From contig CM048849.1 in NCBI GenBank assembly GCA_026545225.1, positions 57,617,836 to 57,681,835 on the forward strand: a DNA stretch of 64,000 bases. The letters run 5' to 3'. This DNA is from Cornus controversa (lineage: Eukaryota > Streptophyta > Magnoliopsida > Cornales > Cornaceae). This document shows, piece after piece, positions 1-8,289 of this stretch; the first letter of the stretch is position 1; every line of letters starts with the position of its first letter. A program made the translations under genes and the position numbers. Below the pieces are notes generated by a model. It was not told where the DNA came from. It ran no database searches and saw only the letters and a program-made list of their open reading frames with translations.

Positions 1-465
1 CAATCTAAAAATGGCACCCTATATATATATAATTATTATATTATATTATATATATATATACATTACATATAATAATTATATATAATGTATATATATTATA
101 TATAATAATTATGTTATAATATAATTATTATATATAATATATGATAATATAATTATTATATATAATATATATACATTATATATAATTATTATATGTAATG
201 TATATATATATATTATATAGTTATTATATTATATATATATATATACACATATTTAATATAAAACGGTTCCGGTTCGGTTCCAAGGAACCGTTACTCCCAA
301 TGGTTCCGGTTCCGGTACGGTTCTACTGGTCCTGGAATCGGAACAGGAACCATTGGTAACGGTTCCTAATTTTAGGAACCGGAATCAGAACCGTAGCCAC
401 GGTTCGGTACGGTTCCGGTACGGTTCCCCTCGGTTCCGGTTCCAACGGTTCTTTGTGCACCCCTA
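1..465. mobile_element. hAT-like non-autonomous element, truncated by window start
   Basis: Positions about 263-460 are built from repeated GGTTCCGGTTCC-like words and end in TGTGCACCCCTA at 465. The complete element at 22451-22943 begins TAGGGGTGCACA and has the same GGTTC-type words and an internal TA-rich tract. Here 20-260 is that TA-rich tract, so the left end lies outside the window. No transposase reading frame is visible. Family membership rests on the shared terminus and word content; a TSD cannot be tested. Confidence 0.6.
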
Positions 466-793
466 CCCCTGTCTAGTTCAATTGTTCTTTGACTACTCAC
501 TTTTCGTTGAAAAGTTGTTCCAAACATTTGCTCATTCGAGTTATGAGATGATTAGAGAGAGTTATCTCAAATTTCTTGTGCTCGAGAATTGATGTTCCTG
601 ACAAGTCTAGTCTTCTATCAAGGGTTCATTCACTCATTACCCCCTGTGACTAAGCACCTTCGGATGAAGTCAGTGAAGCATCATAACATATTTCTTGATG
701 CAAGTCTCTAAAGATGATGCTTATAATGTAGGATGTTGTTATTTCATCATTCGAGTTAGAAAGTATATTTTCTTCCTCCTCGGACTCAATTCC
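466..793. other. Unassigned, probably decayed retroelement sequence
   Basis: No gene is visible. Read on the minus strand, this lies directly downstream of the gag remnant at 794-1746 and has scattered stops, so it is probably the decayed gag-pol continuation. I recognise no zinc knuckle or protease motif in it. Confidence 0.3.
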
Positions 794-1746
794 CTAATCT
801 TCAATGAGGTTGTTAGACATAGAAAGAAAGGCAGTAACCTTTGCACCACTACTTGTTATGCTAAGTTTCATATCATGGACATGAGTAACAGGTTTTTCAA
901 ATATATGAGGCTTAATTACTTGTAGAATGTAGAGAAACTTCCAATGCATGCCTTGCATACACATTTTAATTGTTGCGACTTTAGAAAGACGATTTTTACA
1001 ATCAAGACTTAGAGCTCGCCAGCAATTGATATAGTCAACCACAGGCTCCTCCTTCATTTGTTTAGTGTTGGTGAGCTCTAGCATGCTTACTATTTAGCGA
1101 GTACTGTAGAAACGGTTGAGAAACTCTCGTTCCATCTGCTCCTAGCTGTCAATAGTCCCCGCCTTGAGGTCTGTGTACCAATCAAAAGCACTCTCTTTTA
1201 ATGAACTCACAAATTGCTTGACTAAAAGGTCCCCGTCTGTGCCAGCATTATTGCAGGTCTCCACAAAGTGTGCGACATGTTGTTTGGGATTGCCCCTTCC
1301 ATCAAACTATTGGAACTTTGGCAATTGATATCCCACTGGAACCTTTAAGCTGTCAATTCTTTCGGTGCAAGGTTTTGAGTACAGGCGAGTACTTTGAAGA
1401 ACATCATCGTATTGTTCTCGTATGATATTCACTATTATGTCCTGAAGTTGTTGGACAAAAAATGAGGTGATAGGGATATAATGGACTGCTTGGTTAGCCA
1501 TTTGAGCAATAACGGATATGGTGTTTGGGTTGTCAATTGGATTGGTCTTTGGCGTGGCATTAAAAGTAGGAATTTAGCTTTTTCTTAACTTAGCAATGTC
1601 ATGCGACTCTAACTTTTTCGTCAGTGAGACAATTTTCACATCTTGTTCCTTGATAGTCTTTTGTAGTCTCTCAATCGCACAAGTCATACTCTCCAATTGA
1701 TCTTCATACGAGGTAATGCTGGTCATCATAAATGGCATGATGGTTG
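794..1746 (-). pseudogene. Ty3/gypsy gag pseudogene
   Basis: Reading the minus strand from about 1746 down to 794 gives one continuous frame recognisable as a plant Ty3/gypsy Gag. It starts with a coiled-coil-like stretch (EDQLESM...IERLQKTIKEQD...LTKKLESH). It then has the Gag core: FDGRGNPKQHVAHFVETC, a segment with FDWYTDLKAGTID, EFLNRFYSTR, LELTNTKQ, EPVVDYI and QGMHW. Four in-frame stops interrupt the frame; one replaces the tryptophan expected after GTIDS, consistent with G-to-A decay. No frameshift is seen over about 950 bp. Reverse transcriptase and integrase are not found next to it. Gag would form the retrotransposon particle; this copy cannot encode it. Confidence 0.85.
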
Positions 1747-1861
1747 ACCCAGAAAAGGTTTGTAGCCTTCGATGGACTAGCCTTAAGCTTGAACTTGTTA
1801 TTGAATGACCCTCTAAGAAGGCATTTGAAGAGCAACCAAAGGTACCTTTTAATAATAATTT

Positions 1862-2335
1862 TTATGAAACAAGTTGGACCTTTGAGGTTGTAAGAACATT
1901 CTTCCTTGTCCCCAAAGAGGCAAAAGTGGTATAAGTTTGATTTTTTGCTTTGACAGATTTGGTGGAGTTGACTGTCACAACATCTTGATGGCTTTTGATG
2001 GGAACGAATGCTTTGGCTATGTTCTGTGTCATTGGCCTGGCAGAGATATTGATACCTCTTGACGAAGTTGCAACCTTCTTACCATTTTTTGTGGTGGTGG
2101 TGTTGGCTTTGTCCATTACACCTATGACGTTCGTGGTGATATTTTTGCTTTCAATTTTAACCTTGCGAGAAGCCGTCGATTCTAACAGAAAGTTTCTTGA
2201 AAATTTAATGAAAAAGAAAAAGATGAGAAGTAGAGGAGGTCTCACCATGCTTGCCAGAAATTTGTACACACAAATTTCGAATCTAAAAACAAGATCAAAA
2301 CATGTGGACAAATAAATCAACTTTATTAATTTCAA
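1862..2335 (-). pseudogene. Open frame upstream of gag, probable retroelement part
   Basis: A 157-codon minus-strand frame with a hydrophobic start and a basic, Ser/Thr/Lys-rich body (SRKVKIESKN, TTTTKNGKKV) ends 115 bp upstream of the gag remnant in the same direction. I do not recognise a domain. Its place suggests the N-terminal or leader part of the same decayed gypsy element. It could equally be a chance open frame. Confidence 0.3.
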
Positions 2336-2982
2336 AAAATATGGGTTACAAATCTCTGTAGATCTTTATAAAAGAAAGACAAATTCCTCTAATTCGATTT
2401 CCTTGGTGATCTAGATTCAAGGGCTGTTGGAGCTTAATCTTGAATTAGATTGAAACTTTGATGAAGAACAACATGTGGATGATGTTCTTGTTGTTCTTCT
2501 CCTTTAAGGTTTTAGATGTTTTAGAACTTTAAATTTTGAGTGAATAATCCTTCAGAGTTTTAGCGTTTTTTGAGAGTCTTCTTATTCTAGGAGTCAGACA
2601 CAAAGTCAAACATTTAGGTTTATGTATCATTATTTTTTTACTTTTTAGATTGTGCCCTTTTCTCTAAGAGCTTCAGCATTCTCTGAGAAGCTTCTTGTCC
2701 TTTTTTTGGAAGGGCAAACTAGTAACTTCTTTTACTCTTGATAATTATTCAATAATTATCTTTGATGATAATTATCACAAAAGATTATTATCCAATTAAT
2801 ATATATCATTATCTTTGATGATAAATATATATACATATATATCAATTATCTTTGACCTATTTTTTGTAAGTTTAGACTTTTTGGATAACTTGAATTGGTC
2901 ATGACACATTTATTTGCAATGGCCAACTTTGAATTGTTTGACTCATTGGGCCATATTTCAAAGTAGGCCAAATTAAGACTAA
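2336..2982. other. Unassigned, possible leader or LTR of the gag element
   Basis: No open frame or RNA gene is visible. The sequence is T-rich on the plus strand with AT-only runs near 2740-2850. It sits where the 5' LTR and leader of the minus-strand gag element would be, but I could not fix TG...CA ends. Confidence 0.25.
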
Positions 2983-3704
2983 GGCCTTGTTTGCATTGGC
3001 TTTTAAAAAGTGGCTTTCAGCTTTTCAATCTCAAATGTCGTTTTGGAGAGTGTTTAGATTGGTAAAGTTGAAGAGTTTCGGAGTTCAAAAAGAGCGTTCA
3101 AAGGAAGCTGATAGGTACCAGCTTCCTCATTTAACTTCTGTTTCTCTTTTTCTTCTGCGTAAAAGTTATTTGTAATAGGTTCTGTTAAAACTGAAGTCAA
3201 ACTTTCCACGATGATGGTCGCCAGAGAGCAGGTCCCGGTGGGAGTCCAAGCTGTCACAAAGGAACCCACTGTTCTAGGTGGATTGTAAGAAGAAGGGAGG
3301 AATTCAGTAGGAAAAAGAGGAAATCTGGAGTGTATTGGGGATTGTTTGAGGAAAAGGTTCTTTTTGTCCTGTCCTTTTGTCCCGATTCCGGTTCTCTACA
3401 TTTCTCTCATTATTTATAGGCAAAAATGTCTTTTCTCACCAATGGTCGAGGTTTTGCGGTGATAAATATCTGTGGAACAAGGGCTGAGATTGTACTTGTC
3501 AGAAAAGGGGATTCGCTCACCTCACCTGGTTATTTTCTTTCCTATGTGACAGGCCAATCCATGATGCAAGGTCCCCATCCTAGCTAGAAATGAGGTCCGT
3601 CACGGATTTAGCGTACCTTGAACTCCAGCCTCCGAACCCAAGCCCTTGGTTCCCATAAGGTAGTGATCAGAGCTCTTACCCCCCATAGGAGCGCGGAGTG
3701 CCAC

Positions 3705-4030
3705 GAGGTTTATCCGTAGGGAGGAACTCCTCGTAAAAATGGAGGTTGATCCGTAGAGAGGACCTCCGCGAGGTTTTATCCGTAGAGAGGAGTGCCTCCT
3801 CGCTTTAGGAAAATTGATCCGTAGAGAGGATTTCCCGTAATATTTATCCGTAGAGAGGAGCTCATCACCATCCGAGACTTATCCAAATGAAAGGAAGGAG
3901 ACTCGTTTGAGGTTTATCCGTAGAGAGGAACTCCTCGCAAGGTTTTATCCTTATAGAGGAATGTCTCCTTGCAAAACAGAGGTTGATCCGTAGAGAGGAC
4001 CTCCGCGAAGTATCATCAGTAGAGAAGGAC
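3705..4030. repeat. Tandem array built on ATCCGTAGAGAGGA
   Basis: About nine or ten copies of ATCCGTAGAGAGGA recur every 30-37 bp. Most are followed by short palindromes such as GAGGAACTCCTC, so each unit can form a small stem-loop. The array is non-coding and sits in the putative U3 of the LTR-like fragment. Confidence 0.8.
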
Positions 4031-4085
4031 TCGCCAAAGAAAGACGATCACACCTCGGAGGCGTGCCCTACATAATGAGGGAAGG

Positions 4086-4213
4086 AGCTCGATTGAAATC
4101 CTCTATTTGAGGAAGCGCTCGATGAAGACTTTCCTTCGGAGGAGCTCGATTAGAATCCCCTTATTTGAGAAGGAGCTCGATGGAAATGTTCTGTTCGTGG
4201 GGGGCTCGATTAA
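4086..4213. repeat. GAGCTCGAT-containing tandem repeats
   Basis: Four to five copies of a roughly 40-bp unit centred on GAGCTCGATT and followed by a TTTGAGAA-like word. It adjoins the ATCCGTAGAGAGGA array but is a different unit. Confidence 0.65.
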
Positions 4214-4733
4214 GAGAAAAAAGTCAGTGGTCCCATTGCCACGTGGACATACGTGGCGGCCCTGGATAGCATGAATGGCCCATACCAACAAAAGTCGAAA
4301 CAAAAACTCTGTCAAACAGGACCTAAGTTCAAATTATAATTTGAGTCTACTCTGTAACTTTTTAATATCTACAGCAAGAACGGAAAGAATGAAACTCTCA
4401 CTTTCAGTGGAATTGCTGAGGGTTTGGTGTCAACATTTTAAATGGAAGATAATTACCCTATATATATACACACGTCATATTTCTAAAGAGTTCATTCATA
4501 ATAGCTTGAAATGCTTTTGGTTATTAATCTGCATACGTCAAAACTAACATATGTAATGTCTCCTTGCATGAATAAAGAGAGCCGCTTCCTTATAGCTAAT
4601 ATTTCATCATAACATCACATATGTTTCTTCATAATACTAAAAAATAAACAAACAAAAAATTAAAGAAAATAACAAAATAGTTAATCCATCTCCACTTTTA
4701 AATTGATCCTAAATTGGTTAACCATGATCTATC

Positions 4734-4909
4734 AGATTGACATTTTAAATTGTTGTAATTAAATTTCACTGAACCCTTGTCTAAAATAGAAAATCTAAGG
4801 AGGCTCCTTAGATTTTCTTTTTTAGCCGAGTGTTCAGTGTCTCCTTAGATTTTCTATTTTAGACAAGTGTTCAGTGAAATTTAATTACAACAATTTAAAA
4901 TGTCAATCT
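4734..4909. repeat. 69-bp near-perfect inverted repeat
   Basis: Arms 4734-4802 and 4841-4909 are reverse complements with one mismatch in 69 by eye. The 38-bp spacer is itself a diverged direct copy of the first half of the right arm. The left arm can therefore fold either with the distal arm or, almost without a loop (AAGGAGGCTCCTT), with the spacer copy. A diverged single copy of the right-arm region is present at 7220-7265 without any inverted partner. Confidence 0.9.
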
Positions 4910-5060
4910 CTATGAAGATGACGAGAGCTTTTGGTAATTTCAATTTTTTAACCATAATGACAAATGATTGAAATCAATACAGTACATCCTCTCATATTCT
5001 ATTTTGAATAATAATAGATGAGTCAAAAAATCCTCTTATATTCTATTTTGAATAATAATA
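4867..5060. repeat. Local duplication, copy A
   Basis: The segment from the right arm of the inverted repeat through TTCTATTTTGAATAATAATA matches 7215-7385 with scattered differences and small indels. Weaker similarity extends back to about 4681 (compare 7140). This is an old segmental duplication at about 2.4 kb spacing. Confidence 0.75.
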
Positions 5061-5075
5061 GATGAGTCAAAAAAT
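4985..5075. repeat. 44-bp tandem duplication
   Basis: Two nearly identical consecutive copies of a unit containing TTCTATTTTGAATAATAATA and GATGAGTCAAAAAAT. Confidence 0.85.
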
Positions 5076-5149
5076 TTAGTGAAGTCAATTGATCAGATGT
5101 GTTCTAGAGGGTCTATATGAAATCCATATAATAAATTTTTAATAATTTA

Positions 5150-5222
5150 CTCAGTTTGTGGACAGATTTGCAATCAAACCGAAGTTTAGTTTGTGGACAG
5201 ATTTGCAATCAAACCGAAATTT
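5150..5222. repeat. About 37-bp tandem duplication
   Basis: Two consecutive copies of AGTTTGTGGACAGATTTGCA plus the following CAAACCGAA, differing only at the junction. Confidence 0.85.
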
Positions 5223-5542
5223 ACTACGACAGATATAGAAAACAAACATTCATTGTATCAAAATTTTAAATGGAAGGTAATTAGTCTATATTATAAACAT
5301 AAATTGAAACTATGTCAGTCTGTTAATATCTCATAATCCATTAAACAAAAATTCATTTTTTTACATGAAAACATGAAAATGATATTAAATTTAACTAATT
5401 TAAATTGAGTAGTGAGTCTGCTTTCAGATATTAAATTGATCTGGCTCAATTTATGTTGGGTAGCGACGTGGTTTTAGACTTGGGTTGATTTGAGCTGTGG
5501 CTGAAGCTAATATTTTCTCACGAAGGCATACCAGGTTATTTC

Positions 5543-5770
5543 TATGAGCAGGTAGTCTAATAATATGTTGTCACTAAAAAGTTCAAATGTAAAAAGTTGA
5601 CATTTTAATCCGTGGCTTAAATCATCTCCTGTTTATCGGTTTCTGATGGAATTACATATGAGCAGGTAGTCTAATAATATGTTGTCACTAAAAAGTTCAA
5701 ATGTAAAAAGTTGACATTTTAATCGGTGGCTTAAATCATCTCCTGTTTATCGGTTTCTGATGGAATTACA
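5543..5770. repeat. 114-bp tandem duplication
   Basis: The unit starting TATGAGCAGGTAGTC at 5543 is repeated at 5657 with about one base difference. It is non-coding and directly precedes the rearranged Cassandra sequence. Confidence 0.9.
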
Positions 5771-6150
5771 TTTTGGTGTTCACAGGAGTTCTGGTGGGTT
5801 CACAACCGGTGTTCACAGGAGTTGTGTTCACAGGAGTTCTGGTGGGTTCACAACCATCACGGCTTTAAAACGCGTTGTGTCATAGAAGGCCCCCCATCCT
5901 GGTACTACTCCCAGCTAAGCACGCTTAACTGCGGAGTTCTGGTGGGTTCACAACCATCACGGCTTTAAAACGCGTTGTGTCATAGAAGGGTGATAAACAT
6001 ATTTAAAACGCGTTGTGTCATAGAAGGGTGATAAACATACATATAATACTTCCCCATTCCACACCCAGGCGATGTGGGATTGAGCACCTTGTAGCCTGCC
6101 ACCCCCTAGGAGGCCCGACGTCCCCGTCGGCACACTTCCGGCTAAGTCAG

Positions 6151-6162
6151 GCTCTGATACCA
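6151..6162 (-). other. Primer-binding site of Cassandra
   Basis: The minus strand TGGTATCAGAGC is the classic initiator-Met tRNA primer-binding motif of plant retroelements. It lies two bases inside the LTR end. Confidence 0.85.
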
Positions 6163-6225
6163 TTTGTAACGCCCCACCCTATCCCGACACAATATTGTCG
6201 GCTTTTGGTTCCCCCGGACCAGAGA

Positions 6226-6288
6226 CTTCCCAGGGGGTCACCCATCCTGGTACTACTCCCAGCTAAGCACGCTTAACTGCGGAGTTCT
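6226..6288 (-). other. 5S rRNA-like segment inside Cassandra LTR
   Basis: The minus strand reads AGAACTCCGCAGTTAAGCGT, then GCTTAGCTGGGAGTAGTACC, then AGGATGGGTGACC. This matches the 3' half of plant 5S rRNA, including the internal pol III promoter region. The 5' part of 5S is missing and the sequence runs on into LTR, so it is not a ribosomal gene. A second, shorter copy is at 5891-5940 in the rearranged LTR. Confidence 0.9.
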
Positions 6289-6411
6289 GGTGGGTTCACA
6301 ACCATCACGGCTTTAAAACGCGTTGTGTCATAGAAGGGTGATAAACATACATATAATACTTCCCCATTCCACACCCAGGCGATGTGGGATTGAGCACCCT
6401 GTAGCCTGCCA

Positions 6412-7140
6412 GTGTGGTAGCTCGCCCAGTGTCTCGCACCCGCCCACATCACACCCGCCCACAAGGGTCACCACACATGAGATCACATCAAATAAATATG
6501 AGACATGCTCAAATGTCAAAGCCAAGCAAAAAATTCTCTAATTCAAATTCAATCCATAGTAATTCTAGCAGTCAAATATTTATGACTAAATAAAACGCAA
6601 ATGCACATTCAACTAATGAATGCATAAATAGTCCGATATCATATCATATGGGAAGTGAGAGTAGTTATGCAACTTATGCTCATACTAGATTCATGTTCTA
6701 ACAACATACTAATCCGCAGGCCATCTGCTTGGGCCAAGCAATGGGAGGATTTGGGTTGACCCTTCAACTCACCTGACTCATCCATTGCATCCCTGCAACT
6801 GGCTGCATCCTTTACAATGCTGCAGTGTCATGACAAAAAAAGTTCTTCATGCACCCTTTATGGTCATCATTTTGAATAACAAATAGCAATGACTAAACTA
6901 ATTTAGCAGGTTTCTTTCATATATATCTAAAGTACTAATCATTCTTCACATAATGGTAACTCATGGATAGCTACAAGTTGTAGACCCGCATATATCTAAA
7001 GTACTAATCATTCTTCACATAATGGTAACTCATGGATAGCTACAAGTTGTAGACCCGCATTGAATTAATGGGCAACAATATTGCATCAATATCATGCACC
7101 GCATTGAATACAACAATATTTGCATCAACAAAACAGCTAA
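6412..7140. other. Unassigned, includes a 70-bp tandem duplication
   Basis: No gene is seen. At about 6922-7061 a unit of about 70 bp starting ATATATCTAAAGTACTAATC is present twice in tandem, almost identically. The short stretch after the Cassandra end (6412-6480) is unusually C-rich. Confidence 0.5.
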
Positions 7141-7440
7141 TCCATTTTTACTTGGGTCAAATTGATCCCAAATTGGTTAACCCATTTTAACCTAATCCGT
7201 CAGCTTTAAGGAGAAGGGAACAAGTATTGTTTAGTGAAATTTAATTACAACAATTTTAAATGTTAATCTCTATGAAGATGACAAGATAGCTTTTGGTAAT
7301 TTCAATTTTAATCGTAGTGAGAAATGGTTGAAATCAACACAATACATTCTCTTGCTTCATATTCTATTTTGAATAATAATATAGAAGTCAAAAAAAAAAA
7401 TATACTGACTACACAAGTTGAGTGAAGTCCATTGATGAGA
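7140..7440. repeat. Local duplication, copy B
   Basis: Counterpart of 4681-5060, sharing GTGAAATTTAATTACAACAA, TCTCTATGAAGATGAC, GCTTTTGGTAATTTCAATTT and the TTTTGAATAATAATA word. It lacks the left inverted arm found at 4734. Confidence 0.75.
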
Positions 7441-7990
7441 TGTGGTGCCACAGAAAGAGAGACAGTGAAATGCCCAGATCCTATATGGCGTATTGCTTCT
7501 CAATAATGTCCTAATAATTGAGACTCTAATCTCTCCCTCCTTGATTTAATTAGTGGTCATGTGGTTACATGTTAATCTATAAGAGTAATCAGCATGCTTG
7601 CAAAAACTGGTAAGAGAGCAAACATTACTGTTATACTAATTGGTATTACTTCAATTCATAATCACGACAAATATGTGCAAAATACTTAATTATTGATTAA
7701 ATACATTGTATTCTCATTAAGATCATCAATGTGTAATAAAAATAAAGAAACAAAATTAATGCACAAGTCAATGTCTGAGATGTAGATATGACTGTAAAAG
7801 GGAAAAACACTAATTTCAATTATGAAACAAAAAGTTAGGCTTTTCAAAGTCCAATAATGGAGTACTGGATATAACCAACTAGCCCCCAAGAGATTCTGTA
7901 ACAAAACTTTCTATTTCTTTGATAAAGGAATAGAATATATCTAATTCAATAATACCACATCAAAAACACCAGAAAGAAAAGGTCCATACC
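7441..7990. other. Unassigned intergenic DNA
   Basis: No coding frame, RNA gene or element terminus recognised. Confidence 0.4.
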
Positions 7991-8273
7991 TTAGGCAATA
8001 TGCTCTGCAAGACTAAGAATCTTGACATGATTTTTCTTCCTTAGCTCATGTGGGACTGGTCCAAATACTCTGGTTCCAATAGGTTCACCTTGTTTGTTGA
8101 CAAGTACCACAGCGATGTGAACCTGGATGGGCTTCCTTTACTGATGCAACTATTGTGTCTCCCAGTCTCGCCCCTTTCTTCCTTTTCAAAGATTTTATGC
8201 ACATGACTCGTTTTGCCCTCGAGTTGTCCAGCACTTTGAGATTGGTCCTCATCTGTATGAAAGTCCTCTTTTG
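7991..8273 (-). pseudogene. Mitochondrial-type ribosomal protein uL14 (HUELLENLOS-like) pseudogene
   Basis: On the minus strand the frame from 8273 reads [18 protein letters not shown], then [18 protein letters not shown] and [12 protein letters not shown]. This is the N-terminal part of ribosomal protein L14 of the plant mitochondrial (HLL) type. After a shift of frame the sequence continues [20 protein letters not shown] and [19 protein letters not shown] to a stop at 7991, the authentic L14 C-terminus. The roughly 40 residues normally between the two blocks are absent, and the original frame stops 18 codons after the junction. A pyrimidine-rich tract ending CAACAG precedes the first block (AG at 8275-8274), like a splice acceptor, so this copy may keep an intron and not be processed cDNA. 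No upstream exon was found. Intact L14 sits at the subunit interface of the large ribosomal subunit. Confidence 0.85.
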
Positions 8274-8289
8274 CTGTTGATGAAAAAAA

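Larger units (their letters stand above)
3207..4260 (-). mobile_element. LTR-like promoter fragment (minus orientation)
   Basis: On the minus strand this has repeat-rich upstream sequence, then CCTATAAATA near 3410-3425, a pyrimidine-rich leader and, near 3207-3227, TGGCGACCATCATCGTGG. That last motif resembles primer-binding-site sequence seen next to LTRs of plant Ty3/gypsy elements. This order (U3 repeats, TATA, R/U5, PBS) fits a retrotransposon 5' LTR. No matching second LTR was found and no TSD could be defined. Confidence 0.4.
2983..4323. mobile_element. TIR-bounded composite, PIF/Harbinger (Tourist-like) candidate
   Basis: The left end reads GGCCTTGTTTG and the right end, inverted, reads GGTCCTGTTTG. 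Both ends are flanked by the trinucleotide TAA (2980-2982 and 4324-4326), as expected for PIF/Harbinger insertion. The outer 200 bp look like a Tourist MITE, while 3207-4260 looks like LTR-type sequence, so this may be a MITE split by a second insertion. The termini are short and imperfect, so the call is moderate. Confidence 0.5.
5784..6411 (-). mobile_element. Cassandra TRIM retrotransposon, one LTR rearranged
   Basis: The upper LTR spans 6165-6411 (247 bp); on the minus strand it starts TGGCAGGC and ends GTTACA. It is followed by AA and the primer-binding site TGGTATCAGAGC (6162-6151), complementary to initiator methionine tRNA. The internal region is only 63 bp (6102-6164) and ends in a G-rich polypurine tract before the second LTR. 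The LTR carries a 5S rRNA-like segment, the hallmark of Cassandra terminal-repeat retrotransposons in miniature. The second LTR ends at 6101 but lacks its other terminus. Instead it shows stacked partial duplications at 5784-6030, including a 37-bp tandem repeat around AAAACGCGTTGTGTCATAG. Cassandra encodes no protein and depends on other elements to move. Confidence 0.9.

Noticed and set aside
1995-2315. Plus-strand 106-codon frame
   Set aside because: Mirror of the minus-strand frame beside the gag relic; no domain and unlike coding sequence.
6226-6288. 5S rRNA gene
   Set aside because: Only the 3' part of 5S is present and it is embedded in a Cassandra LTR.
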